NCBI RefSeq assembly: GCF_004664715.2
Contig: NC_051067.1
Span: forward strand, 66,358,982 to 66,422,981
Reading direction: 5' to 3'
From: Peromyscus leucopus
Lineage: Eukaryota > Chordata > Mammalia > Rodentia > Cricetidae
Length of the DNA: 64,000 bases
Shown here: in pieces, positions 1 to 9,762 of the stretch
Layout of the letters: every line of letters begins with the position of its first letter
How positions within the stretch are numbered: the first letter of the stretch is position 1
Notes under the pieces: model-generated
What the model was told of the DNA's origin: nothing
Databases searched by the model: none
What the model saw: only the letters and a program-made list of their open reading frames with translations
Position numbers and translations under genes: made by a program

Positions 1-60
1 CAGGCCCTCTTGCTTACACAGCAAGTGCTCTTTCTCACTGAGCCATCTCCCCAACCAAGA
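1..60 (-). repeat. tRNA-derived SINE head (B2/B3 superfamily), cut by window edge
   Basis: Read on the minus strand, the stretch matches the start of the rodent tRNA-derived B2/B3 SINEs ('gagatggctcagtg...agagcacttgctg'), including the A-box-like head. The body of the element would lie left of the window or has been lost. Family assignment is by eye. Confidence 0.55.
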
Positions 61-717
61 AAATTATCTTTAACCCTTAAAGTGCCATGTAAATGTCTTC
101 CTATTACTGCTTATCATGGATTTTCTTTTAAGATGGAGCCTACTTAAAAGACAGACACAGAAAGAAGAAAGAAATCCAGCCTAGCCTTTCACAAACTGAA
201 AGCCAGCTTAATTTCTATGTACAGATACTGTCCAATAAAATGCAACTATACTACAGTGGTATTTGATATTTTCAAGTATCCCAAATTGCCATTTGTAGAT
301 CTGCCAATACACAACAAAAGGCCACCCTGGTCCTGTGTTATTCCTGGCCCATTCTACCTACCCAAACTTTCCACTATTAATTTTTTTCCTGAAGCAATTT
401 GTCATGACTCTGACACCATTCACATGAAAGGTGACATTTTAACAAATAGGATTGTCGTGTCCATGAGATTTATCTTCACTGTCCTCAACACCGTCATCCC
501 CTGAACTGTGTACTGCAGAACATGAAAAACGCAGCCTCTTTTGTGCTATGTGGCAGCCAGAAAGCTCATGGTCAAAAGCTCTTCCTGGGGCGTATAAACT
601 GTGAAGTGACTTTTAAAGTTTTAATCACGCTTTGCAATTCAGAGCCACCTTGTGGTTTTAGTCTAATTTAAAGAAGTGTTTTTTTTTTCCTTGTGGCCTG
701 CTGTTCCTTTTACTAAA

Positions 718-757
718 ATCTTAAGTCATAATATTTAAAGTCATAATATTTAAAGTG
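718..757. repeat. Short tandem duplication, about 19 bp x 2
   Basis: The motif 'aagtcataatatttaaagt' occurs twice directly head to tail. It looks like a small slippage or duplication event with no gene content. Confidence 0.7.
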
Positions 758-1164
758 TGACATCAGTTCTTCCTATGACATCATCAAACAGAGACTGGAC
801 CAGTCAGGACTGGGAAGTGTGGAAGATGTTTATTAAAATGTAGATAATGGCAGTTGGAATTATTTTCCTCTTGGCTTTTATTCTCAGTTAATCACTAACC
901 TTGAAATACTGGCCCATAATAGGATGTTAAAAAAAATCTTATAAAACATGTATGTTGATATTTTAAATACTTTCAGATATAGCCATGAGCTAATGATATA
1001 TTAATCTAATATGTCATTCTAAATAAGTTTGAATGAAACTCAAATTCTTGGTCAACATTTAACTGAAATATAAAATTGCCTTAAAATCTGCTGGCAGTAA
1101 TTTACTCCTCATATTTTTGACATTTATTTTTAATTAATTGAAATTTCTTAACTGGTATCTTCCA

Positions 1165-1240
1165 CCCCTGTGGTGGCAGAAATAGAATACAGACCACGTG
1201 TGAGGCCCTGGGTTCAATACCCAGAACCTTGTCCAAACTT
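1165..1240 (+). repeat. ID-like SINE fragment
   Basis: The segment ending 'gaggccctgggttcaatacccagaacc' matches the tRNA-Ala-derived ID SINE around its B box. The 5' half is degenerate. It is too diverged to be a functional tRNA gene and lacks a cloverleaf by eye. Confidence 0.5.
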
Positions 1241-1334
1241 AAAGTTTTTTAAAGGTTTCATTGCAGTAAGGCTGCCATGAGCTGTATAGAACATACACGA
1301 GGAGAGTGTTTGGAAATCATTTTTAAGTTGAAAT

Positions 1335-1487
1335 TTTTTCATTTTTTGAGATAAGTCTCAGGTTGCAACCCACCCAAGCCAAACTAAAATCAACAGTGTA
1401 GCCCGGAGTGGCCTTGAAATTGTGATCCTCCTGCCTCAGCCTTCAGGGTTCTGCAATTATAGTCATGAACCACCAGATCTGGCTTCA
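1335..1487 (-). repeat. Old B1-like SINE
   Basis: The reverse strand carries the 7SL-derived B1 order: 'ggctgaggcaggaggatc', then a 'ggccactccgggct'-like block, then 'gagactta..ctcaaaaa'. It is diverged and has an internal insertion of about 25 bp compared with young B1. Confidence 0.5.
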
Positions 1488-2514
1488 GTATTAATTAGAT
1501 TATTATCATTGGATTATAATAACTTATATTTGCTTAAAATATCATCAAAGATGTTAAAATTCATTTTAGGTTATTAAATGAATGTTTTTAGTTGAGTTTA
1601 GTAATTTAAAGTAGCTACTGAAGTTTTTATAGCATAATTAAACATTCCATATACTCTATCTGTACAAATATTTCTTGGCTTTAAAGTGAAAAATTCAAGG
1701 GGTCAGGGGGATAAATAAATTACTTTTTTTGGTAATTAGTTTTTATGGTGGGCATTCATCAAAATTCAGTTTTTAAGAAAGCAGTTGCATATATGAATGT
1801 CTATCTTTGCATGTGTGTGCCAACTTTTAAATTTTTACTTGATCCAGAGTATGTATATTTTGTGAGAAATGCAGTCCATGCTTCCTCATGTGCCGGTTCA
1901 GTGAGACAGGACTCTCTCCTCAGTTCCCAGCCTCTAGCCTCAGGAATCCATAGGTCTGAGTGTCTGATGACTAACTAGGTCACTGCACAACCTAAGGAGA
2001 GAACACTGGGCTTGGGTACTGGAAGACCAGGCTGCCTATGCTTTGCGGGATCCACGCTTCAGTTTCTTCTTTGTGTACTGACATTTTCACGTGGCATAAT
2101 TATATCCTCAGTGTATTGTGTGCTTCGGAACCTGCTCCTCCCATGTGCTTGGAATCACTTAATCCAGCTAATTAGCTGACCTGAGTTCATTCCCCATCTG
2201 CACCACACTGACAGGCCCCCATAGTTCCCCCCAGCTGCTTGCTGCTTTCCTTCTGACCAGTGGCAGTGCTCTTCACTCTGAACACTAGCCTGAGTGTTTC
2301 TTTGGAGTCCGGGCATGCTACTGTGTACTCACCTCGTGAAGATCTCCAAACACAGCTCTTGCTATTCACTCTTCTCTTATTGCCCGAATTCAGGCCTCTT
2401 CGTTTGTCACCTGAACTACTTACTGTGAGTCTCCCCAAAAGGACTCGATTCCTTAGCCTCCTCACAGAATCTGGTCTCCACAGTCAACTAGAAACATCTT
2501 CTCAAATACAACCC

Positions 2515-3450
2515 TGACTATGTTCCTCCCTCTGACTTAAAACACTTCAGTGAATACCATCCGCTTAAACCCAAAATCCAAATACCTTGGTCCTCTGGTG
2601 CCCACCTCATGCTCTATCCAATCTCCCATAAATCTCCAGGAACTATTTCAAGTGTCCTGTGCTTCCAAGCTCTCATACAAATGTGTCAGTCTACTGTAAT
2701 GTCTTATTCTATTCTTTGTGCCTGTTTGGAAGATATTCCGTCAATATGTAATTCACCCAAGTTTTCCCTGAACCAGGCAAGATGCTCTTTGCCTTTTTCT
2801 ATTTGCTAACCTCATTCTTAGAAGTACAATTATCATGATACTTGGTAAATTCTGTAAAACAGTTATTTGTTTAGGTGTCTCTTTTCCTTAATAGACACTA
2901 TTTTTTCTGAAGAAAAGGACTGTATGCTACATGCCTTTGTTCTCCAGCTCATAAGTTATGCTAATAGGAGACCAACAATTTCTTATTAATTAGAAAGGTG
3001 AATGTATGGTGTACTGGGTGTAGGAATAGATGTATGGATGGACAGATGGATGAATGGATGGATGTTTCCTCTTTCAATTACTTCACCTGGGATAAGCTAT
3101 TGCCTTACATTCAAGAGCAATAAGCTCGTTTCTTAACTCTCAACAGGTGTTCCCCTGGATTGAGCACCTCTTATGCAACACCTGAACCCCACCTAACTTT
3201 ATGTAAATGAGATACTTCAAGACTCAGCTCAAGTGAATCCTTTCATTCACTGTTCTTTCATAATACCTTGTATTTATTTGCACTATAAAAACTCTGGTAC
3301 ATTTCATGATAATTATTACTTTAAACATCTGTCTTCTTCAACAGACTTTAAGTTACTTAGCATGACAGCTGAAGGTCTTTATTCAGATTTGTATTCCCAA
3401 CATAAAGGATAACACAAGACAGGTGACAGTAAATGTTTGCTGAGCTAAGT
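2515..3450 (+). repeat. L2 LINE 3' region, split by unrelated sequence and a GATG-rich repeat
   Basis: Blocks in L2 3'-end order are visible. 'cttaaaacacttcagtgaataccatcc' lies near 2537 and the 'ctgaaccaggcaagatgctctttgcc' block near 2769. 'agactcagctcaagtgaatcc' follows near 3222, then 'ttgtatttatttgcac' and the terminal 'agactttaagttac...gtaaatgtttgctgag'. About 2890-3150 does not fit and includes a short (gatg)n-like run at 3030-3062. This is an ancient mammal-wide repeat; no ORF survives. Confidence 0.6.
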
Positions 3451-4126
3451 CACAAGGCATAATTGGATATATGAAATGACATACTATATTCAGGAGTTCA
3501 GTGAACTGGGAGCCTCCAGACAAATAGTAGGTACTGCTGCCATTTTTGAGGTACCTGGGAATCACAGCCTTTTCTCTTACTCTTAGTTCTTTTACATAAA
3601 GGCCTCCAAACCTTGTCCAAATTGTCATTTTATGAAGACATCCCTACCCCCATTCAGGGTATGCTTTGATGTTAAATTAAATCCCTCAGGACATGACAAT
3701 AACTAGAATAGAGAGGGAGCAGGAAGAACAGAATCAATGTTCATGTCCATGTTGACCCCAGGCTTGAAACACTAGGTCATTTGTAAGTGTTTTGAAAATT
3801 AAGACAGATCACTTCAGATGCCACTTCCTATTCTAGGAAGATAACAGTACATCTTTTATTTAATATATATTTTTATTAAATATATTTCTGTTCCTTCTAT
3901 AGATGCTACTTTGTAATATATGTAGTATCAATCCACTAGCTGAAGAGCAAAAGTTTAAAGTACGCAGCAGATGAAATTATATCACAGGAGTGAAAAGAAC
4001 AAATACTTGACTAAAAAATGTCTGATTTTCATGCTGGAATTCCCAAGATACTTCATAAATGACTTGGAAGTTATTTCATTCATCAGAAGATGAAATGTTC
4101 TTCATGTTGTATTTAAGAGTTCTTTT

Positions 4127-4345
4127 AACAATTTTATATATATATATATATATGTATATAAAACATATCTGTGTGTGCACATGTAGGTATATATATTTAT
4201 GAAAATGAGCCATGGTATATATGAGGAAGTCAGAGAATAATTTGTGGGAGCCACTCATTTCTACAACATGAGTCCCTGATACTGAACTCAGATTGTCAGA
4301 CTTGGTGATAAGTGCCTTTACCCATGAAGCCATGTTGGAAGCCCA
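4127..4345 (-). repeat. (TA)n run joined to a minus-strand B2/B3-type SINE
   Basis: A TA dinucleotide run at about 4135-4153 leads into a GT-rich stretch. A tRNA-derived SINE follows in reverse orientation ('gaactcagattgtcagacttggt...cccatgaagccatgttgg'). Microsatellite at the SINE tail is the usual arrangement in rodents. Confidence 0.5.
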
Positions 4346-5002
4346 GAAGCTCTTTTACATGTCATAGTTGGTACAAAGAAGAAAAACATTAAGACTCTTA
4401 TCTTAAAAACCTATGGATTCTTGGTTAGAGAAGAATAGAGTTACTCATGGATATAAAATATGGAAGGCATTGGCCTGTCTGCGGTTAGCACCTCCACTTC
4501 TATAAGCTGTCCCCTGACATCACTGATGGCTGGAAGAATTGAGATCTCACCTGACAGACTTCAAGTGGAGTCCATTTTTCTATATTGACATTTGGGAACA
4601 ACCCTTCTCCAAGTGAAAGAAAAATCATGTGGGTAAACAAAACTGAAATAGCACAACTCCAGTCTCTGGAAATCATCCAACTAGTGTCAGTTTCACATAG
4701 GTAAGTTGACCCTGTTGAAGTTTAAGGAGCTGTGGGTAAGTGAGTCTTTTAGATCTCAATGCCAGGAAGCCTGTTTCTCCACAGAGTAAGAGTCAACGGC
4801 ATTGAATAGAGCTTCTTTGGTGAGCGGGTATTCTCAGTATGGATGAGGCTGGTAGAAGTCAATGCTCCTCCTGAACACAGAGCAGTCTGGGTTTCTTCAC
4901 ACCACCATTAGGAGCTGTGTATTTATATTTTCTTAGATTTACCTTTTCCATCTATAAAATGAAGATGTGTATATTATATATATTTTATTAAATGCCTATG
5001 TT

Positions 5003-5300
5003 ATAGTTTGAATAAAAAGTGTTTCCCCAAAGGGCTCATGTGTTGAAGTCTTGATCACTAGCTGTTGAAGCCATTGGAAAGTAACAGAGTCTGCAGGGGA
5101 ACAGCTTTATTCATCGTCTGTTGATGAGTTTACAGCTGAATGGACTGACAGAAAGTGGTACCTGATTAGAAGAAATAGGTTGCTGGGGCATCTCCTAATG
5201 GATTTATCTTGTCCTTACACCCATTATTGTTCTCTCTCTGCTTCATTATATGATGATAGTCAGACAAAAACAACAATGTGAAATGAATCAACTTATAAAG
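5003..5300 (+). repeat. MaLR-like LTR fragment
   Basis: The start 'tatagtttgaataaaaagtgtttcccc...ctcatgtgttgaagtc' resembles the 5' end of ERVL-MaLR LTRs, and the same opening is seen in better-preserved form at 39387 and 53724. The 3' part is not clear and is overrun by a B1 at about 5311. Confidence 0.4.
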
Positions 5301-5310
5301 AATTTGGACC

Positions 5311-5458
5311 AGCCAAATCATAATGGCGAACGTCTTTAATCCCAGCACTCGGGAGGCAGAGGTAGGCAGATCTCTGTGAGTTCAAGGCCAGATTGGCCTA
5401 CATAGTGAGTTCCAGTACAGCCAGAGCTACATAATGAGACACTGTCTCAAAAATAAAA
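5311..5458 (+). repeat. B1 SINE
   Basis: The 7SL-derived B1 body reads 'cgtctttaatcccagcactcgggaggcagaggtaggcagatctctgtgagttcaaggccag...ctacataatgagacactgtctcaaaa'. Its A-rich tail runs straight into the polypurine expansion that follows. Confidence 0.85.
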
Positions 5459-5735
5459 TTTAAAAGAAGAAGAAAAAGAAGAGAAGGAAGAAGAGGAAGC
5501 AGAAGAGAAGGAAAGAAACAAAGAAAGGAAGGGAGAGAGAGGAAGAAAGAAAGAAAGAGAGAGAGAAGGAGGAAGGGAGGACGGAAGGAAGGAAGGAAAG
5601 AAGGAAGGAAGGAAGGGAGGGAGGGAGGGAGGGAGGGAGGAGGGAGGGAGGGAGGGAGGAAGGAAGGAAGGAAGGAAGGAAGGAAGGAAGGAAGGAAGGA
5701 AGGAAGGAAGGAAGGAAGGAAGGAAGAAGAAAGAA
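5459..5735. repeat. Polypurine (GGAA/GGGA)n tract of about 270 bp
   Basis: The tract is almost uninterrupted G/A on the + strand: degenerate AAG/AGA units, then (GGGA)n, then about 16 tandem GGAA units. It starts from the tail of a B1 SINE, which is its probable seed. The apparent minus-strand reading frame of Ser/Phe/Leu/Pro repeats is a by-product of the repeat, not a gene. Confidence 0.9.
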
Positions 5736-6569
5736 TCTGGGTCATAGTCATGGAAGTAGAGTCTGAGATCAGGAAGATGTATTACCTCGAAACTCCTCTG
5801 TTGGGAATACAGAATGCTATGGTGGGAGCACTTAGCAAGACAAAGATCTTCAACTCATGGCCAAGCGAGAAAGAGAGTAAGAAGGGACTGACATCCAAAT
5901 ACACCCCTGTCAAGGGCATCACCCAGTGACTGGAAGACCTCCTGTTGTGTTCTACTTCTCTAGGGTTCTGCCTGCTAATAGTGCCACGAGCTGGGGGCCA
6001 AGCTCTAACGCATGAGCCTTTGATAGGCATGCCCTCAAACCAAACCATAGCATAGTTTATATGAATTAAGGTAGGGAAGGGTGTGGGAGCAGCCAGCATG
6101 GGTGATAGATCAACCAGCCATCTTGTCTGACCTGGTGAAAGAAGATGCCTATGTGCCCTTTAGCAGCGAGAAGGAGCCCAGAGAGATGTGAGGCTCATGG
6201 GAAGAAAGGAAGCACTAGTCAGGACCAAGGTTGTTCCTTCTCCTCCCTTGAGTATGTTAGTCATTCTGTCTAAAATGATTGGAAAGGCTTCATCTTATTA
6301 CCTTTTATACTTACCATATTAATTATACCCCTACCTAGGAATTAAAACACTCTACAAGCTAATCTTTTTTGTCCTTCTGGAGTTTTCCCTTCCTTACCCA
6401 CATATTCCCATTTGATTCCCATTTTTTCACACACAGTTTCAGGGTAGTGTGGGAGAGGATACAAATACCAAGCTTTAAAATGACATATACTATACATATA
6501 TTCAGTCCATATAGGTTTTCCATTAAGTGGAAAAAAAAAGTGGTAATGAGACAAGTTGTGGATTGTGAT

Positions 6570-6700
6570 GGCTAAGAGCATGGCTTCCAAACTTTGAAAT
6601 GAGTTTAGCACAGTACCTTAATACCACTTTCCCAGTTCACCAATGAGATCAAGAACTGTAGGATTGTGGGAAACATTAAATGAGATGATAAAACAGCACA
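6570..6700 (+). repeat. Possible MIR fragment
   Basis: The order 'atggctaagagcatggcttccaaa...gtaggattgtgggaaacattaaatgagatgataaaacagcac' is MIR-like (core followed by 'aggattaaatgagataa'). It is diverged and the call is tentative. Confidence 0.4.
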
Positions 6701-6729
6701 ACTGCTGAGGAGTACACACGGGGGGGGGG

Positions 6730-7035
6730 GGGAGATTCATGTACATGTGTGTTCATGCATGTGGAGGCCAGAAGTCAGTCCTGGCTGTTGTTCCCCAGGG
6801 GCTGCTTGCCTTGCGTTCTGAAACAGGTCTCTCACTGGGGCTTGGGACTTGCCAGTTAGACGAGACTGGCTGGATGGCAAGCTTCAGGCATCTGCCTCCA
6901 TCCACTTCCTCAGCACAGAGATTCCCAGCGTCTGCCACAGTGCATGGATTTTGATGTGGTGCCTGGAATCAGTCCCGGGTTCTCATGTCTGCTCAGCAAG
7001 CCCTTTCCCAGCTTGAGCTACCCCGCCCCCACCCA
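6730..7035 (+). repeat. Dispersed rodent repeat, family R (copy 1)
   Basis: One of four copies in the window of a repeat of about 320 bp with the order: TG-rich head, 'gtggaggcca', 'ctctccac'/'aggtctctcactg', 'gactggctggatggcaagc', 'tcagtcccgggttctcatg', 'cagcaagccctttccc', 'cccagcccc'. The other copies are at 8520, 12365 and 32880, all in the same orientation. I recognise the pattern as a common rodent repeat but cannot name the family with confidence. A G13 run at 6720-6733 precedes it. Confidence 0.55.
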
Positions 7036-7219
7036 GCCCCTGGTGTTTACTTTCAATTGGAACTAAGACTGAAGATTTTCCTGTGGCTTTATACCTACTA
7101 TATTTTTGTTGTTGTTGTTGTTGCCTTAATACATTACTTAAAATGCAGAAAACTTTGTTTGGGGGCATTGGGCCAAAAGAAGAAAGGAAAAAATATTAGG
7201 AACAGAAACAAGAGTCTAA

Positions 7220-7498
7220 TCTGACCTGTCAATGCCTCCTTCCTCCTCTGGCTTCCCATCTGACCTGTCAATGCTTCCATCCTCCTCTGGCTTCCCATCT
7301 GACCTGTTAATGCCTGCATCCTCCTCTGGCTTCCCCGTCTGACCTGTCAATGCCTGCATCCTCCTCTGCCTTCCCATCTGACCTGTCAATGCCTCCTTCC
7401 TCCTCTGGCTTCCCCATCTGACCTATCAATGCTTCCATCCTCCTCTGGCTTCCCATCTGACCTGTCAATGCCTACATCCTCCTCTGGCTTCCCCATCC
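7220..7498. repeat. Minisatellite, 39-40 bp unit, about 7 copies
   Basis: Seven head-to-tail units follow 'ctgacctgtcaatgcct.catcctcctctggcttccc[c]at', with scattered point changes and units of 39 or 40 bp. The length alternation breaks any reading frame. Higher-order variation is visible: the 'ccttcc' and 'tccatcc' unit types recur in sequence, suggesting two-unit duplications. Confidence 0.9.
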
Positions 7499-8519
7499 AG
7501 TAACTTGTGCATATTGGGTAATTAACAATTCAAATTTGACTCAAAAAAGAAAATACTAAGCTTAATCTCTTCTCCCTCGTGTTATTTTAATTGTGTATAT
7601 TTTGTTTCTAAGCATGGTTCTTTGGGAAAAACAGAATATGTTTACTACATAAAAACACATATCCTTTTAGCTTAGTAAATTTGGAAGCAAAAGTTTGTCT
7701 CCATGGTAAGAAGATGGGGAAGGAGTAGTATTAATAGACCTTAGCACAGTGGTGACTTGAGTCTTAAAGAATAAAGGAAGGCCTCCTTAGCCTCCCCTCC
7801 TAAAACAGTACCATGAGCTCTAAGTTGTGTTAAACTGGTGAAAGAGAAAGTCAGCAGCTTTATTCTGACAGCTCAGAGTGAGGCAGTGGCCAGCTCCCCG
7901 GAAGCATGGGAAGCAGCACCTCTTGCCCCACAGCACAGGGAAGCTTCATTGATCCTCCATTGTTTGGGAGAAAAGCTTTGAAAATACTTCTGATTGCTTA
8001 GTAGCAGAATCATAGACATATAGTCATGCTCTAATCCTTGGAGCCTAAAATTGCAAAGTGGTAGAACATCAGTGCGCATAAGAACCCACAAGGTAAGGAG
8101 AAGCCGGTCTTTTTGTTTCTTCTCCAGGCTAATTTTGGGCCCCAAGTAATCACTTCCTCTCTCTCGGCTTTTTCTCTAGCCCTTCATGCCGTGTCTGATG
8201 GAGCTCCTCTCCCTATATTATTTTCCACTCTGTATTCTGGCAGGATCTATTTATTCCTTCCTATTTCTCTGTGTGATTGAATGTCTATAAAGTTATTTGG
8301 GGGTAATATAATGCATTCCTTTTTAGCTGTTATAATCTAAATTTCTTGAGATATCTTTTGCTCTGTCCTCTGTTGCCCTGTCTGTATTTTCTTATTTCCA
8401 TTCACTTGCATGACTGTATTCTAAAATAGAGAGATTTTTAATATACCTATTAATTTGACAAGATATTGACATAATAAATTTTAAGAACATACATATGTGT
8501 GTGTATATATATACACATA

Positions 8520-8870
8520 TTTATGCTATATGTACATGTTCATATGAGTATGTGCATGTATGGACATGCATATATGGAGGCCAAGGTTGATGATGAATGT
8601 TTTCCTTAATGACTCTCCACCTCATTTTTGAGACATGGTTTTTTATTGGAACTGGACCTCATCAATTCAGGTAGGCAGACTGGCCACTGAGATCCCGTAA
8701 TCTACTGTTCCTCCTTCCCTCCCCACCCTGCTTCCCCCCTTTTCTGGGGTTATAAATACACTGCATCTGCACTTGGCCTTTGATGTTACGGAGGATCTGA
8801 ACCCAGGTCCTCATGTTTCTGTTTCAAGCACTTCACAGACAGATTCCTCTCCCCAGCCCCTAAACATATT
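8520..8870 (+). repeat. Dispersed rodent repeat, family R (copy 2)
   Basis: The TG-rich head is followed by 'tatggaggccaaggttgatgatgaatgttttcctt', 'actctccacctcatttttgagacatggtt' and 'ggcagactggccact'. It ends in 'gaacccaggtcctcatgtttc' and 'cctctccccagccc'. The block order is the same as at 12365 and 32880. Confidence 0.55.
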
Positions 8871-9329
8871 AATTTTATGGATATCGCCCCTTTGAAAACT
8901 GTTGGAATAATACTTATGTAGGCTTTGGAATTAATTTCAGAACCATTTCTTAAGAAAAATCACACCACTGCCACCATGCAGCAAGAGCTTCCTGTTTCAG
9001 CCAGACTGGCATTACTAACCTAACTGGTTTGGTGAGAACTGATACCAAATACCTTTGACAGCTTTCATAGCTCGTGGTGGTTCTACAGGATGAAAATACT
9101 TGCTAGTAAAGATTTTTAGAAGAATGTGGGACATATCTTAAAAGCCATTCTGAAGGAGAGTTATAATATTCTGCTTAAATAATAGCAGAAAAATTGATGT
9201 AAGGACTAATTCTTAAGGACTTTATAATGGTAACTTCATTTTTTAGTTAGATCTCCATATTTCTGTTAATGAATTGAACTTAGTTTAATTAAACTTGAAC
9301 ATAATAAGGGCCATAGTTTTTATGACATT

Positions 9330-9498
9330 TATTTTACATTTGTGTGTGGGCATGTTCATCCCATGGAGTAGAGTTCAGAGGGCTCCTTGAGGCAATCCGT
9401 TCTTCCCTTATACCATGTGCATCCTAAGGATTGAACTCAGGTCATCAAGTTTGGTAGCTAGTGCTTACGATACCCATCTGGAGTCATCTCCAGTCCTT

Positions 9499-9500
<2 letters not shown>
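9330..9500 (-). repeat. B2/B3-type SINE
   Basis: The reverse strand reads as a tRNA-derived SINE: the + strand shows 'ggattgaactcaggtcatcaagtttggtagctagtgcttacgatacccatctggagtcatctcc'. It abuts a long (TA)n run on its right. Confidence 0.55.

Positions 9501-9550
<50 letters not shown>
9501..9550. repeat. (TA)n microsatellite, about 24 repeats
   Basis: An uninterrupted TA run ends 71 bp before the acceptor of the PTER exon at 9622, so it lies close to the branch-point zone of a constitutive coding exon. Confidence 0.95.
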
Positions 9551-9551
<1 letters not shown>

Positions 9552-9621
9552 CCGCAGGATACATATAGAGAATATGCTTTCAATAACAGCAATAGCAATA
9601 TGTCTGTCTTGTTGTCTCTAG

Positions 9622-9762
9622 GTCTATATTTAATAAGAAGGAGCTGCTTGAGTTTGCTCAACTTGGCTGCTACTTGGAATATGATCTCTTTGGTACGGAG
9701 CTCCTTAATTACCAGCTCAGCCCAGCTATCGATATGCCTGATGATAACAAAAGAATTAGAAG
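9622..9762 (+). CDS. PTER: PTER penultimate coding exon (residues about 233-280)
   Basis: This is an internal exon of phosphotriesterase-related protein, a binuclear-metal amidohydrolase-fold enzyme; the mammalian protein has been reported to hydrolyse N-acetyltaurine. The exon is preceded by a pyrimidine tract and 'ctctag', starts with the last base of an Arg codon, and ends AG|GTAAAT in phase with the next exon's first G. The translation runs [11 protein letters not shown], then [20 protein letters not shown], then [15 protein letters not shown], matching the PTER family. Numbering back from the C-terminus of a 349-residue protein puts the first full codon at residue 234. This lies just after the conserved HLDR segment whose His230 is a metal ligand encoded outside the window. 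The family Asp in 'PDIDMPDD' is Ala here. No stop or frameshift is present. Confidence 0.95.

Larger units (their letters stand above)
1..9621 (+). other. PTER: Intronic DNA of PTER upstream of its penultimate coding exon
   Basis: The first PTER exon in the window starts at 9622 in the middle of the protein (residue about 234 of 349). Everything to its left is therefore intron, or earlier gene sequence that I cannot see. I looked for the preceding coding exon, which should end in the conserved MSHLDR segment carrying metal ligand His230, and did not find it, so it should lie outside the window. The interval holds old repeats (L2, MIR-like), SINEs, a 39-40-bp minisatellite, a large polypurine tract and AT-rich unique sequence. 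Confidence 0.7.

Noticed and set aside
1165..1240. Possible tRNA gene
   Set aside because: The match is to the ID SINE B-box region only; no acceptor stem or anticodon arm can be drawn.
5398..5751. 117-codon minus-strand frame rich in Ser-Phe-Leu-Pro
   Set aside because: Translation of the (GGAA)n tract; same logic for the frames at 47176-47635.
7220..7498. Regular repeat array considered as CRISPR-like
   Set aside because: There are no unique spacers; units are contiguous with scattered mutations, in vertebrate intronic DNA. It is a minisatellite.
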